Part shown: positions 45,746 through 57,682 of the stretch, piece by piece
How positions within the stretch are numbered: the first letter of the stretch is position 1
Layout: every line of letters starts with the position of its first letter
NCBI GenBank assembly: GCA_022497145.1
Contig: MU385877.1
Coordinates: 186,001 to 250,000 of the forward strand
DNA length: 64,000 nt
Origin: Rostrohypoxylon terebratum
Taxonomy: Eukaryota; Ascomycota; Sordariomycetes; Xylariales; Hypoxylaceae
Direction of reading: 5' to 3'
Made by a program: the position numbers and the translations under genes
The notes under the pieces: model-generated
Told to the model about the DNA's origin: nothing
What the model saw: the letters and a program-made list of their open reading frames with translations, nothing else
Database searches by the model: none

Positions 45746-47190
45746 GATACTTTCGGAGGAGGTGGTAAATAATTGGGTTGAAGTATGTCTTGGTTGGGTA
45801 TGGAAAGATGTTTGTTAATCAGAGTACATGAGATGAGAAGTATAAAGTAACCGGAGAATATTCCTTGATGAACTGTTGTTTCATTATACTCTATGATATT
45901 ATATAGACAGATAATAATAAGAAGAAAGTGTTCTGATTATAAATATCAGAGAATTACATAGTCTGTAGGTAAAGATACCGTGAACTAACCACCGTGTACT
46001 GCCTCTGCACATTCTACTTACCAACCGTTCACACCCATGGATTACACTGTGAGATTTTATATAACCACTACTGAAGAGAGGTTCAGAGGTAGCTTGTAAG
46101 TTTTCTTAGAAAATTTCTACAGTTCTCTTCTTGAAAGGGGCACAGTACTGCCATTGATGCTCCTTTTGTTGTAACACGAGTATTATATAAGCATTTTACT
46201 ACATTTTAACCCCTTTTAACTACCTGACTCACCACAGCACTGTGCTTAGCACATAATGTCATTTATAGACTGTGTTGATAGTATACTGTCTTTGAAAGCT
46301 AAGAGAAAGATCTCGCTTTCAAGTCTTCAGCGGCTAATATGGCAATTGCCATTGGCACTAGGTTAAGCAAAAGTTTGTCTATTCAAGTGTTCAGCGATCA
46401 AAACGCGTAGTTAACTTGAAGATACCTTTATTATTCTCTTCTTTTACTCATTTCAGTTATTATGATGTTGTCCTTACACCTCTACAGATACATACATGAA
46501 GCTTTCTCTCCCATGCTGCCCTTACCTAGCAACTTCAACATCACGCTTCATCTGATGGTTGTAATATGACGATGGCGCCTAGGATCTGTTGTGATCTATT
46601 TGCTTTGGGTTTATACAGCAATTAGTAGAATAATATAAATACACAGAGAGGAAGAGTTGATAGGTAGGCTATTCGGGCTTGACATACCTAGATACCTACC
46701 CACACAAGTAGTTAACTAAACGTAGTGCTGGCGACAAAAAGATATGCACATGCATCGGAAATTTACACTATACATATGCAACCGTGTATATGTTCTATGC
46801 GCCCTAATTCGGTAGTATTGTTGCAATATTAGACCGATAGACAATTTTTGCTTTCCGAAGAGAACTATTGTTTGGTATCCCCATCTGTAAGGGCCGTCGA
46901 GAAATAGAGGTGGTCGGTCGGCCCCCACTTGCCCACGATCACACCGGCACGAAGTATAAATCCTGCAGATATCTCATCCCGGCAAGAATTGACAAGTCCT
47001 TGTTAGGCGTACTCGATCTATGCGATCTCGCTGCTCGGTGTTAGACTCTCTTTTTTTTTGTGTGCGAAAATTCGTATTTCTGAGTCACTTGTCAATATTT
47101 GCTGAAACACTGTGTACGGACAGGCGCTAACTAGTCTCTTCCATCCCGAGTTTTCGCAGAATTTCAGCTTTACGAGTCAGGGTTTTCAAC
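45746..47190. other. Divergent intergenic region, AT-leaning
   Basis: Promoters of the DUF6604 gene and the nucleoside hydrolase. AT content is raised around 45850-46250. The frame at 46716-46928 lacks features. No gene is seen. Confidence 0.55.
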
Positions 47191-48460
47191 ATGAGGCTCT
47201 CTGCATTGTTGGCAGGGCTTGCCACGCTCTCGGGAGCACTGGCCGAAAAGAAACGACTTATTATCGACACGGATATGTTGAATTTTGACGATGACCCGCT
47301 AGCAATTGGATTAGCGAACATCTTTGAAAACTGGGGTGAAGTAGAGTTAATCGGTGTCATGTCAAGTTTGTGAATCCAGCAATCGCATCGACGCAAATGT
47401 TATCGCTAACGCTATCGTGAAGGTATAAATAGTCGTTACGCTTGCCCGGGGTTTGATGCTATAAACACCTACTTCGGCCACCCAGGTACGGTGATCTTCA
47501 CCCCCTGTACTCAGTGTCAATGTTCCGGAATGAGCTAAATGTGTGAAGATGTGCCGACAGCAATACAAAAGCCCGTCGACAACCTGGTATGTTCTATGGG
47601 ACAATGATAATGGAGCCTGTGATGAAATGATGCTCATATATTTTAGACGCAATGGCCAGAATTCACCCAATATGGAGACTATCTCACCGGGTTGACCTAC
47701 AATTTCACCGAGGATATCCGAGACGGGAGTAAGACTCCAGACCCAGGTATGTTGTTGTTGAGCTTCTTTCGAATGTAACTTGTTTGCCGGGTAAGAGTTG
47801 AATCTAATCTTAAACTTCGGGTTTTCAGTATCGTCATACCGATATCTCCTCTCAACGTCGGCCGACAATTCCATCACTATCGCCGTGATCGGATTCTTCG
47901 ACAATATGTATCATCTCATGAACTCTGGCCCGGACCAGATATCGCCGTACACTGGCGCGGAACTGCTTACTTCCAAGGTTCGCGAGCTCGTCGTGCAAGC
48001 TAACGACGAGGGGTACTCATACAACACTGACTATCATAATGCGACGTTCGCTGAAGCCGTACTAAACTGGTGGCCCGGAAAGCTGACTTTCGCATCGGAC
48101 GATGTGGGTGAGAATACTGTCATCGGCACTCGTATTACTACAGAGTTAGACGTGACGAAGAATCCCATCGGCTACGCCCTGCGCGCCAACATCGGGTATG
48201 GCAAGAAGCATTATGTCTGGGACGCAGTAGCCGTATACTATGCGGTTTGCGGGCTAGACGATGTATTCAAGTGGAAGTATCAATCCGGGAGGGTGAATTT
48301 GAACGCTTCGGCCTATGCGACGTGGGAGACCAATGCGACAAGCCAGCAAAATTCCATCCAGTTCAAGATATCGAACGCAACATATGCAGAGAGGTTAGAG
48401 AACATATTACTGTGGGAACCTCACCGGCCTGTGCCACCTAGGACATATTGTAGAAACTAG
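47191..48460 (+). CDS. Secreted inosine/uridine-preferring nucleoside hydrolase family protein
   Basis: Exons are 47191-47365, 47423-47485, 47549-47586, 47647-47746 and 47829-48460, giving 335 aa; all junctions keep frame. A signal peptide is clear (MRLSALLAGLATLSGALA). Mature residues start KKRLIIDTDMLNFDDDP, the family's Asp cluster that binds calcium and ribose. VELIGVMSSINSRY, AIQKPVDN, a beta-strand with SADNSITIAVIG and the late AVAVYYAVCGLDD follow, as in fungal secreted nucleoside hydrolases. The enzyme would split nucleosides into base and ribose outside the cell, for salvage or during plant interaction. Several N-glycosylation sequons (such as NFT, NAT) are present. The usual DTDxGxDD motif is DTDMLNFDDD here, a variant also met in secreted fungal members, so substrate range is uncertain. 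Confidence 0.88.
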
Positions 48461-48774
48461 ATAATTGTTAGAAGTGTGATACTCAAGCCAGTCTCTTACC
48501 TTCTAGTTCTGTCGAAATACATATTGGTACCTAACTGGGATTTTCTATACATAAATCTTCAAGTAAGCTGATGACCTCAGCTAGTGATCGTTATTAGGCG
48601 TGGGGGCCATATTTATGTACTAGTAAACGCAATGCAGTTCAGCTCAAATGTAGCGGGGTCCCGCTTCCCTACTTGTCAAGCACCTTAAACTCTTTATGCA
48701 TGTACATATTTCGGCCCAGCGCGTTTTCAATGAGTAGATCAAGCGATTGGGAGACTTAGGAACAAGCACTCAAA
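48461..48774. other. Short intergenic region
   Basis: 3' flank of the nucleoside hydrolase and promoter of the HET-domain gene; no features are seen. Confidence 0.6.
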
Positions 48775-50850
48775 ATGAAAGGATGTTCCGAGTCTTGTTG
48801 GGTTCGGGGCCTCTCACTACCCGATGAGCAAGACAATGTCTTACCCAACGCTCAAGAAAGCCCACCTTCAGTCGATGAGAAGATCCGAGAGGCAGCAGCC
48901 GCAAAACTATATCGTAGTATCAGGTCGTGGCAAACCCGTATTCTTCGCATCGATCCCGCAACCCGATTCGACAAACCGATCATTTGCACCCTTATAGTAG
49001 CGGATGTCATTGCTTACGAGGGTCTAGGCGTAGCCGAAGAGGATGGTCCCAAAGAAATCCCATATGAAGCACTTTCGTATACATGGGGTGCACCGGTCTT
49101 CTCACTTCCGATTCAAATAAATGGTATTGAGTTCTTCATCACTGAGAACCTCGACTCCGCCCTGCGATACCTGCGTTTGACTGACTCTAAGCGCTATCTG
49201 TGGGTCGACGCGCTCTGCATCAATCAGTTTGATAACAGGGAGAAGTCGGTACAGGTTGGTCGGATGTTCTCAATCTACCAAAAGGCTAGAAGAGTAGTCG
49301 CGTGGAATTCCGGGTGGTCGGCGGAGAAGAGCAGCGTCCTGTCTACCGTTCTCGCAAATATCTCGAATAATCAAAAACATAGCGAGGATTGCTTTGCGCG
49401 CTTTAAGAGATTATATCAATTCCTTGTCAAGGCGTGCGAGCCCCCCTTATTCAAGAGAACCTGGGTCCGACAGGAGGCCTTCGCTGCTAGAGATATGGTG
49501 ATGCAGTTTAGCGGACTCCAGATAACGTGGAAAGATTATGAACGCATCAGAGACTTCATTGCGTCAATTAGAGGCGTGGAGTCCGAGTCTTCCGTCGTGG
49601 ATTTCGCCGACGCCATCTACTTGAAGTCTCCCTTCAACGCGATCATGACGTTGGTTCACGAAGACTATCAGAAAGATCGCAAGATGCGAGGTGAAAATTA
49701 CCCGGCTCTAGTCAATGGCCCTGTATCGCTTCTAGATGCATTGATATTTTCTTCGTCCTTTGGGGTGACGGACCCTCGTGATCTAGTATACGGAATCCTC
49801 GGTTTCACGACAGTTCCTATATCGCAGACAGGTATGGATATAAGCCAGCCGACATTAAAAGTTGACTACGGCCGTTCTGTATCCGAGGTATATCAAGATG
49901 TTGTCAAGTATGAAATCGCCAGGACAGAGTCATTGGATATTCTTGATTTTGCAGCAGCATCTCATCCGACTCCATCCAACATTCCCTTGTGGACTCCTGA
50001 TTGGAGACACGTAAATCCTAAACTTGCACAGCATCGTGTGCTGAGTAAGACAAATTCATGGAAGTACGGGTTTGTCGATGTGAAGAGGATTGGTGTACCG
50101 TGGAAGCCGATTGCACAGCACCTAGACACCGATGGGACCCTATTGACGGAAGGTATCGTCTTGGGTACGCTCCGTGAGAAAGTAGATGAGGCTACAGCTT
50201 GGATGCCTTTCATATCTCCAAGTTTCGAGTCGGGATTTAAGGAAAGATTTGGGGGTAGAAGCTTCGATGACACATCGCTCTTCCAAGGCGTATGTCGGGA
50301 TTATAGATCGACGTTTTCCGAAATGTATAAAGACGGAAACCTGCCCCTCTACGAAGGGAAGGTTGCTGGGGTAATTGCGACAAAAGCTGGCCTGCGTCTT
50401 ATGACCCTGCTTCAGATTGGAATGCTCGAAAAGATCAGACATGATTTTCGTAACCGAGTGATCCTGCCCCCCGAGCCTATCAGGGGAAACCATACTATAG
50501 GATGTGCATCATCGAGTATTTCCATAGCACCCCAAGGATTTCAGGCAGACGACATCATCGTCCTTCTCAAGGGATCACAGTATCCTTTTGTCTTGAGGCA
50601 TTCTGGCCTGAGGAAACACGCACTGGTAGGAAGAGCGATATATCCTTTTTGGTTCGAGCACAGGTCGACGTCTTTTGACGAGTTTCGTATTGAGGAAATG
50701 TCCTGGACCGACCCCAAGCGCATCTATACCCAGACATCCAACATATTAGAAAGTAGGCTCAAGTTGCCGGAGAAGATGGCTTCCCTTTGGAAAGTCGTAC
50801 TTGAAGATGCTGAGTTTCTCAGTTCATTGGAGGATTTCGAATTGGTTTAA
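48775..50850 (+). CDS. Heterokaryon-incompatibility (HET) domain protein
   Basis: Single exon, 691 aa. The HET domain covers about residues 95-250: YEALSYTWGAP, ENLDSALRYLRL, YLWVDALCINQFDNREKSVQVGRMFSIYQKARRVVAW and FKRTWVRQEAF, all family hallmarks. A long helical region with LTDPRDLVYGILG-like sequence (here VTDPRDLVYGILGF) follows, then a beta-rich end (DDIIVLLKGSQYPFVLR, HALVGRAIYPFW) of the usual non-NLR type. HET proteins trigger cell death after fusion of unlike hyphae. There is no NACHT or repeat domain, so this is the common stand-alone form. Such genes are numerous and vary strongly between strains. The start at 48775 has no rival upstream. Confidence 0.94.
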   Translation: MKGCSESCWVRGLSLPDEQDNVLPNAQESPPSVDEKIREAAAAKLYRSIRSWQTRILRIDPATRFDKPIICTLIVADVIAYEGLGVAEEDGPKEIPYEALSYTWGAPVFSLPIQINGIEFFITENLDSALRYLRLTDSKRYLWVDALCINQFDNREKSVQVGRMFSIYQKARRVVAWNSGWSAEKSSVLSTVLANISNNQKHSEDCFARFKRLYQFLVKACEPPLFKRTWVRQEAFAARDMVMQFSGLQITWKDYERIRDFIASIRGVESESSVVDFADAIYLKSPFNAIMTLVHEDYQKDRKMRGENYPALVNGPVSLLDALIFSSSFGVTDPRDLVYGILGFTTVPISQTGMDISQPTLKVDYGRSVSEVYQDVVKYEIARTESLDILDFAAASHPTPSNIPLWTPDWRHVNPKLAQHRVLSKTNSWKYGFVDVKRIGVPWKPIAQHLDTDGTLLTEGIVLGTLREKVDEATAWMPFISPSFESGFKERFGGRSFDDTSLFQGVCRDYRSTFSEMYKDGNLPLYEGKVAGVIATKAGLRLMTLLQIGMLEKIRHDFRNRVILPPEPIRGNHTIGCASSSISIAPQGFQADDIIVLLKGSQYPFVLRHSGLRKHALVGRAIYPFWFEHRSTSFDEFRIEEMSWTDPKRIYTQTSNILESRLKLPEKMASLWKVVLEDAEFLSSLEDFELV

Positions 50851-51496
50851 ATGGTTTAAACCGTTTGAACCTAGAATAAGCGAGATGCCTTAAACATCGA
50901 TTGGCTCTGGTAGAATAAAGTTAAAGTCTATGTGAATTGCGTTAGCGTCAATCCGGTATCGGCAAGAGCTCCCAAGACTTTGGAATTGGAGATCCTGCCG
51001 TGCGATTGCATAAAGAACGTCCAGAACTCGGAACGTTGAGATCCATATGATAATGGGAACTTGGAAGGCTCGCGATTGAGTCAACCCCACCCCACATCTA
51101 TCCACATTTATACGTCGCAGTATACCTACCACAACTGACTCAGACAAGGAGCGGTGCACCTTCGCCTCTATCGGGGAGCCGTAGTCCAGAAGTTGCGTAG
51201 TACATACACACACCTACTACTACCTACTAATAGTAAGTAGTATTACTAGGTAGGTACATTCCATATTGTATGTCATGTCTGATTGGATGTAACTTCTGAT
51301 TCAGTCTCGATTGTTAAAATACGTCGGGCGAGACTGTGACCGTTGTTAATAGATCCGGCCAGATCAAGACAACTTACAAAGTTGATATAGTTTCTCTTCT
51401 TAGCGAACACAGCTAGACATTCTAGTAGTAACTTCTCTTACTTCACGTACTTTGATATCATAATAAATCGGGTCATCGGTGTTACTCGTACTCGCT
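50851..51496. other. Intergenic region with palindromic repeat cluster
   Basis: The minus-strand frame at 50890-51213 is not convincing. A TACCTACTA/TAGTAAGTAG cluster runs from about 51210 to 51258 and belongs to the dispersed CTAGGTA family. The PPOx gene promoter follows. Confidence 0.55.
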
Positions 51497-52465
51497 ATGG
51501 GGGCTTTCTTCGAGACGATTCCAACGTATGTACCATATCGCACTTTTTTTATATCTCCTCCTCTGCCTGCTGTGAAAAGTCAATACTTTTCAGTTGGGCG
51601 AATTGAGCAATCGTTATTCTGAGAGTCCCTACCGAAAGAAATACTAACTCCAGTTGTCAGCTCCCTTATCAAATGGATTCTTGATCAAAAGATGTTCTGG
51701 GTGTCGACAGCACCATTGTCAGGCAAAGGTCATGTCAATGTTTCGCCGAAGGGTGGACAAGCCTTCGGGGTTCCCGATGAGAAGACGTTCTGGTATCTAG
51801 ACATGACCGGTTCCGGCAACGAGACCATTTCGCATCTTCTCGAGCCAGGCAACGGCCGCGTAACTATCCTCTTCAATGCATTTGAGGGGCCGCCGCGCAT
51901 CTTAAGACTCTGGGGCAAGGGGCGGGTGCTAGAAAGCGGGTCTCCCGAATTCGACGATATCGTGCAGCGAGAGAACATCGAGATAATCCCGGGCATCCGG
52001 TCGGTGATTGTGGTCGACATCCACCAAGTCGGTACCTCCTGCGGATATAGCGTGCCCTTGTATGACTTCAAAGAGTTCCGCACGACGCTCCACGATTACT
52101 TCCGACGCAAGGAGGAAAAGTTCCTCTCCGGGAATGAGAAAGAGAGTTTGGAACGTTATTGGGCCCTGAAGAATGCTTGGAGCATGGATGGTCTGCCGGG
52201 CATGCAGCGGGGTCTCAAAGCCGGGCGCCTCTACGCCATCAAGCCAGTGAAGAAGATGGTTGGACCGCTGGCCCCTAAAAATGGAGCCAATTTCAGCCTT
52301 CTACGGAGCGGCTTCTACATCGAGCATTTTGTTATCATCGTGCTAGCTCTCTTGCTTGCTATCGCACTCGCTACCCATCCTGCCCTTCAGCATCAAGCTC
52401 AGACGCGAATATTGAAGGCAGTGCCCGGAGCACTTCCAAGTTCTGTCAGATTCCGGGATTGGTGA
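51497..52465 (+). CDS. Pyridoxamine-5'-phosphate-oxidase-like flavoprotein with C-terminal membrane anchor
   Basis: Exons are 51497-51525 and 51661-52465 (a 135-nt intron, long for this window), giving 277 aa. The start MGAFFETIPT joined to SLIKWILDQKMFWVSTAPL and GHVNVSPKG is the signature of the fungal PPOx-like group (split-barrel FMN binding); FNAFEGPPRILRLWGKGRV and VDIHQVGTSCGYSVPLYDF are further family blocks. A hydrophobic helix (HFVIIVLALLLAIALA) near residues 234-250 suggests membrane anchoring, an addition seen in many fungal members. They are thought to be FMN- or F420-type oxidoreductases of unknown substrate. True vitamin B6 oxidase activity is unlikely. Confidence 0.88.
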
Positions 52466-53894
52466 TGCTCTTGGATTTGTGTTCCTATCCTTCCTTGAGA
52501 TTAGAAACGCCCGAGAGTTTGAAACGCGGGAATTGGTTTATATCTCTTACTCTAGGAGATTTGTTGGCTATCGAGTTTGGTACTGTTGTCGGTAAAGCTG
52601 ACGCCCTATGGCGGGCGTCAAGGATGAGTCATGGGTTGTCTCACACATGCTCGCGGAAGAAATAGATTTAGTGGCTGTATCTGCCGAAGATTCGGATGCC
52701 TCCTAGACAGATAAAACATTCATTCTTCGATTGCTTTCTCATCGGGTTAGCTCGATGCTTTTTTGATGGGGTTTATTGAGAAGACTACTTCGTAGGACTT
52801 TTAATTAAAGAAAAGTTTTATCAATAATACGCGTATTATATACACACAGAAAATTAATTGACTTAGTCCGGATTCACGGATTTAAGTGTGTTTAGCTCTC
52901 TGATCGTGCATAGGCACAGTTACCGCTACACTTCGTTTAGATATCGTTTCAATCGTATATCGACGATCCGGGTTTTAAACGAGGCTTGAACCGATAGTGT
53001 ACAAACGTGTTTGGAGAAGATGAGAAAGCAGTTTTCCTCCCATTGAGCGGTATATATATATATATATATATAATTAATTGGCTTGAAAAAGACTTCAAAA
53101 TGAGACCTGAGAAATGCATGTTTTCTCTAGTACGTAGTGGGGCTCATATAATAGGAGGCATCCAAGCGAACAACAGACCCTTTTGATCACCCTAACCCAC
53201 TATTTCGTCGGCTATGATCCGCAAAAAACGTGGAGTCTCGACAATGACAAGATTGGCTGGTGGAAGGGAGTACAACATCAATCGCGCTTTTGTACAACGA
53301 CGACGGAGATCAATATCTCCGGGGTGCAGTGACCAAATGTTTCTGCGACCTCACGCAGTATACCTCATGATATATGACGTCTCTGCATAGGACCATAGGT
53401 AGGTCGCAGATAGGTAGCGAGATACTACATAGTAGGTTGCGAGGATTAGTGCAATGCCGCCGGAGTCTGTACTAGGAAATTATTCCCGAAACCCGGTCTC
53501 TAGTAACTCTACCTAGTCTCTAGTAAAGCTTCTGTGGATCCTCTAAACGCACCTCGTAAGGACCTGCCTCGGCATTGAATCGCGAAGTCCCTTCAGCTCC
53601 GAACTTATCTGTAAACCTTAAAACCTCCGTAGTTCAGCTACTACTACTATTATAAATCAACCTTGCCGCCTTGGAAGCTGCCAAAGAACCTTAGGAATGT
53701 TTAATATCCAGCACCTTCCAAACATCAACAAAGCTATGAGAGCAAGTTTCAATGTTAAGTCGCGTGCTTTAGCGCTAGATAAGACCATGTTTTGATTTTG
53801 TAGACTCCACTGAGGCTTGAAACTTAACCAGTACTCGATAGGAGTCACTCATAGTAGCTCATCTCATCTCGTCCCGTCCCGTCCCATACCCGAT
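52466..53894. other. Intergenic region with TA microsatellite
   Basis: 3' flank of the PPOx gene, then a (TA)n repeat at 53051-53072 and the FATP promoter with a CATCTCATCTCGTCCCGTCC-type pyrimidine tract at about 53858-53887. No coding sequence is supported; the minus frame at 53657-53848 looks like chance. Confidence 0.6.
53051..53072. repeat. (TA)n microsatellite
   Basis: Eleven TA units in intergenic DNA, with no gene link visible. Confidence 0.9.
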
Positions 53895-55885
53895 ATGGCG
53901 TGTAAGTGGCGTATTTTTCTCATCTCATCTCATTCGCCCGCCATCCCGATGAGAGCTGACAAAGAACCCCAGTAGCAATAGCGGGAGCCGCTGCAGGCAG
54001 CGCTGCTATTGCTGCGTACCTCGACGCTCGATTTCACATCCGCAATGATATCGCCGCGGGCAGCAACAAGAGACGAGCCGCGGGGTGGCAAGCTGATATC
54101 GCCAGACAGATTCGCGATGGCAGGACACACATTTATCATATCCTCGAGGAACACGCCAAGAGGGATCCCAGTCTCGTGTTCATCATATTCGAGGGCCGAG
54201 AATACACTTATGCGGAAATTTTCAAGGCAATACAGCCTATCGGAAACTGGCTCATGAAAGATCTGGGCATCAAGAAGGGAGAGATGGTCGCCCTAGATGG
54301 CGGCAACAGTCCCGAATACGTCATGGTGTGGTTCGCTCTCGAAGCCATCGGCGCTTCCGTTGCCTTCATAAACTGCAACCTAACAGCCAACCCCCTCGTC
54401 CACTCCGTCAAAGTCGCCGGCGCGCGGTACCTACTCGCCGACTCCGACGTGCGCCACCTCGTCTCCCTAGTGGAGGAAGAACTAGCCTCCAGCGGCACGC
54501 AGACGCTGTACTACGACGCAGCCTCTCTGAGCGCGCACACGGACAAAGAACCGCTCCCAGACGAACGCCGCGCCGGCGCCAAACCGACGGATATCGCGTC
54601 GCTGATCTACACGTCCGGCACGACGGGCAAGCCCAAAGGCACGATCGTGAGCCGCGCGCGCACCATACTGCTCCGCGCGTCGAGCAACAAGATCGGCCTA
54701 CGCCCCTCCGACAAGATGTACACCTGCCTGCCGCTGTACCATGCCTCGGCGCAAGGCGTGTGCTGCCTGCCGGTGCTAGCCACGGGCGCGACGATGGTTC
54801 TCGGGCGCAAGTTCTCGCACCAGACCTTCTGGCCCGAGATCCACGCCTCGCGCGCCACGATCCTGCAGTACGTCGGCGAGCTCTGCCGGTACGTGCTCAA
54901 CGCGCCGCCGTCGCCGCTAGATAGGGGCCACGAGGTCCGCATGGCGTGGGGCAACGGCATGCGCGCGGACGTGTGGGAGCCGTTCCGCCAGCGCTTCGGC
55001 ATCGACCATATCTACGAGTTCTACAGCAGCACCGACGGCATCGGCATCATCGCGAACGACAACCGCGGCGATTTCTCCCGCGGCGCTATTGCCGTCCGCG
55101 GGCCCCTCTGGCATTGGATGAACGGCGCGGGCGAGGCGCGCGTCCGTGTCGATCCCGATACCGAGGAGATGGTAAGGGGGAAGGACGGGTTTGCTGTTAG
55201 GTGCGGGAGGGATGAGCCTGGGGAGTTGGTGTATAGACTTGATCCAACGAACCCCGCGGGCGTGCCGAGGTATTATGGCAATGATGCCGCGTCGGAGAAG
55301 AGGATCGTCAAGGATATGTTCGTGAAGGGGGATTTGTGGTTGAGGATTGGTGACCTGATGAAGCTGGATAGAGACGGACGACTGTTCTTTGTGGATCGGT
55401 TGGGCGATACGTTTCGCTGGCGCTCGGAGAACGTGTCGACGACGGAGGTGGGCGATGTGGTGGGCTTGCACCCGCAGATTGCCGAGGCGAACGTGTACGG
55501 TGTCGCGGTGCCGAACTCCGAGGGTCGTGCTGGATGTGTGGCCGTGGTTGCCTCGGAAGGGGTTTCGAGTACGCCTGAAGATATAGAGAGTGGACGAGGC
55601 CTAGATCTAAAGGGGCTAGCAGAGCATTGTCTAGCGGAACTACCGCGATATGCGGTGCCTCTTTTTATCAGAGTATCGAAGCAGCTCGAGCACACGGGAA
55701 CGATGAAGTTGCAGAAGGGGCAATTAAGAGCCCAAGGAATCGACCTAGACGCTATCGAGAAGGAAGCCAAGGAAAAGGGAGAAGAACCAGATGCAATATA
55801 CTGGCTGCCTCCCGGTGAAAAGCGATATATCCCATTCACTAAGAAGGATCTACAAGAGCTCAAAGGGGGAAGGGTTCGCCTCTAA
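53895..55885 (+). CDS. fat1: FATP/Fat1-type very-long-chain acyl-CoA synthetase and fatty acid transporter
   Basis: A 7-nt first exon (53895-53901, ATG GCG T) joins 53973-55885, giving 639 aa. The joined start MALAIAGAAAGSAAIAAYLD forms a membrane-associating helix as in Fat1. AMP-binding motifs follow: IYTSGTTGKPKGT, YEFYSSTDGIGIIANDNRGD and the FATP signature DRLGDTFRWRSENVSTTEV; it ends in LQELKGGRVRL. Fat1-type enzymes take up and activate very-long-chain fatty acids at the plasma membrane, ER, lipid droplets or peroxisomes. The last three residues (VRL) are not a standard peroxisomal signal. The tiny first exon explains why a plain open frame begins only later. The first half is markedly GC-rich compared with neighbours. 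Confidence 0.92.
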
Positions 55886-56450
55886 TAATTATATGGATAT
55901 CCATGTGCATACGTACATAGTAATTACTTACCTACATATTACACATTATAATGAATCTAGTAGACTTTCTTCGGCTAGCATGATTTCTCACGTTGTCTGT
56001 CATACATTCATGTGCAAAATCGCATGCCAATTCATCAGCTTATTTGTACGTGCATAGGTACGTTTACGTTTATCACGATTTTGTATCTCTACAGGTAGTG
56101 TAACACAAGGGCTTTTGCCAAGAGGTCGTATCCTACTACACTCATGTGACGTAGGTTTAAAGACAACATCCCGTAATATAATTAAATATTATTTTTGGAG
56201 GATGAGGGTATGAGGAAAAGTAGTAGTTTTCAGACAGGGGCCCCAGGCATCATCCACTACCCGAACTTATAACGCCTCGACTCTCTAACAGAACCACGAC
56301 ACCAGCCTGATTATGAGTAAACCCGTAGGGGTTGAGTCCGTTACATCAGGTAGGTGATTAGGTAAGTCCCAACCCTTCAAGGCTGCACGGATATGATGAA
56401 TAATCTTGAAAAGCCGCATGTTTTTCCCCCGCCACGTGAGGTAAGCACGA
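55886..56450. other. Convergent intergenic region
   Basis: 3' flanks of the FATP gene and the unknown conserved gene; no other feature is seen. Confidence 0.6.
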
Positions 56451-57682
56451 CTAAAACGCCCAGTAAACCTTGACTTCCACTCTTTGGATGTTGTTCGTCC
56501 ATCCTGGGAATCTGGCATGGCCCCAGACAGTAACCATGTCGCCAAGCTTCAGGGTCCTGAGAAACTCGCCATTTCCTGTGCCTGTACCTCGGCCAGCTTC
56601 CTTCAACGATTGCGTCGCTAATGGCGATTCCGGATCTATATCATCGTCCCAAGACCACTCGACATGATGGGTTTGGAAAGTCGATATAGCATGCTTATTT
56701 CGCTGTATTAGGCGGTCTTCGTTAGGTAATAAACCATGCTTATATACCATGGCCTCGGGATTATCCTGGGTATGTCCTATCTCGGGCCAGATTGGACGAA
56801 TTGCACAAGTTGGGATGGTTGGAGTCCCCTTTAGTTCCTCCGAACCTAAGTGGTCTGGACATTCCGTTACGCCTAAACCGTAATTAGCACATCAATCAAC
56901 CATACTGATACTGGGATCCTTACACTCATTTTCCTTGTCGAACCGTTCCAATCCCACATCGAACCAAGTCCAAGAACCTTCGTACTGACCATGATGCTCC
57001 GGTTCGCTACTCCAACCTTGGTCGCAGCTCACAATTTCGAAAACGATTTTGCGAAATGGGTGCTCTAATGTGGAGAAAGGACCATCTACGAGGTCTTGAA
57101 AATCAGACTCCGTATACTCCTTCTTAAGCGGTTTAGGTGCGGACTCGATTCTCCAGAGATCCTGGCTAGACCGCGACCATCTGGTAAGTCCCAGCGGTTC
57201 GGTACGAAGCTGCCGATCAGGGTAAGTAATCAGGGAATATTGATGCATCGAATAATCATACTAACCAAGAACTGGCTCTGGGCTGGACGTGAGCCAAGGA
57301 TTGTAATTTTATGTTGGGGATGGTTGCTGTAGTCGATAACGGTAGCAGAGCAAGCCCAGTACTCTGCATGATCGAGAATCATATCAACCAGCTCGGGAGG
57401 GATGTTCCTAGCTTTGGACAAGATATCCTTCACCTCGACGATATCTTCTGGTCTAGGTTCGTAAAAGCTGACGGGAGTCGGCGGTGGTTGATCCCCGAGC
57501 CTATCCGGAGGCGGGGCTATGGGAATCCGTCTTGACGGGATCCTGGCCCCTCCTCTACGATTGATCATGATAGGAACGGTTGATGTATTCGTAGCCGGCG
57601 TTCTCTCGCTAACACTAAAAAGTCGAGGGATAGCTATGATTGCAATAAGGAAGATGAGGGCGATGTCTACAAGATCAAACAT
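56451..57682 (-). CDS. Conserved fungal protein of unknown function, N-terminal membrane segment
   Basis: Exons (minus) are 57682-57266, 57209-56924 and 56872-56451, giving 374 aa. The frame opens further upstream only with a GTG, so I use the ATG at 57682. It starts MFDLVDIALIFLIAIIAIPRLF, a membrane anchor, then a Pro-rich linker and NIPPELVDMILDHAEYW, an F-box-like helix. Two later blocks, KIVFEIVSCDQGWSSEP...GSWTWFDVGLERF and RTLKLGDMVTVWGHARFPGWTNN, recur in a family of fungal proteins that may bind sugars or peptides by a beta-sandwich. The exact function is unknown. The N-terminal anchor joined to an F-box-like helix is uncommon and suggests a membrane-tethered role. Confidence 0.75.

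Noticed and set aside
54328..54924. Long Arg-rich plus-strand frame inside the Fat1-type gene, plus several minus-strand ones
   Set aside because: GC-rich coding DNA produces long open frames in all phases; the Fat1 frame has all the motifs.
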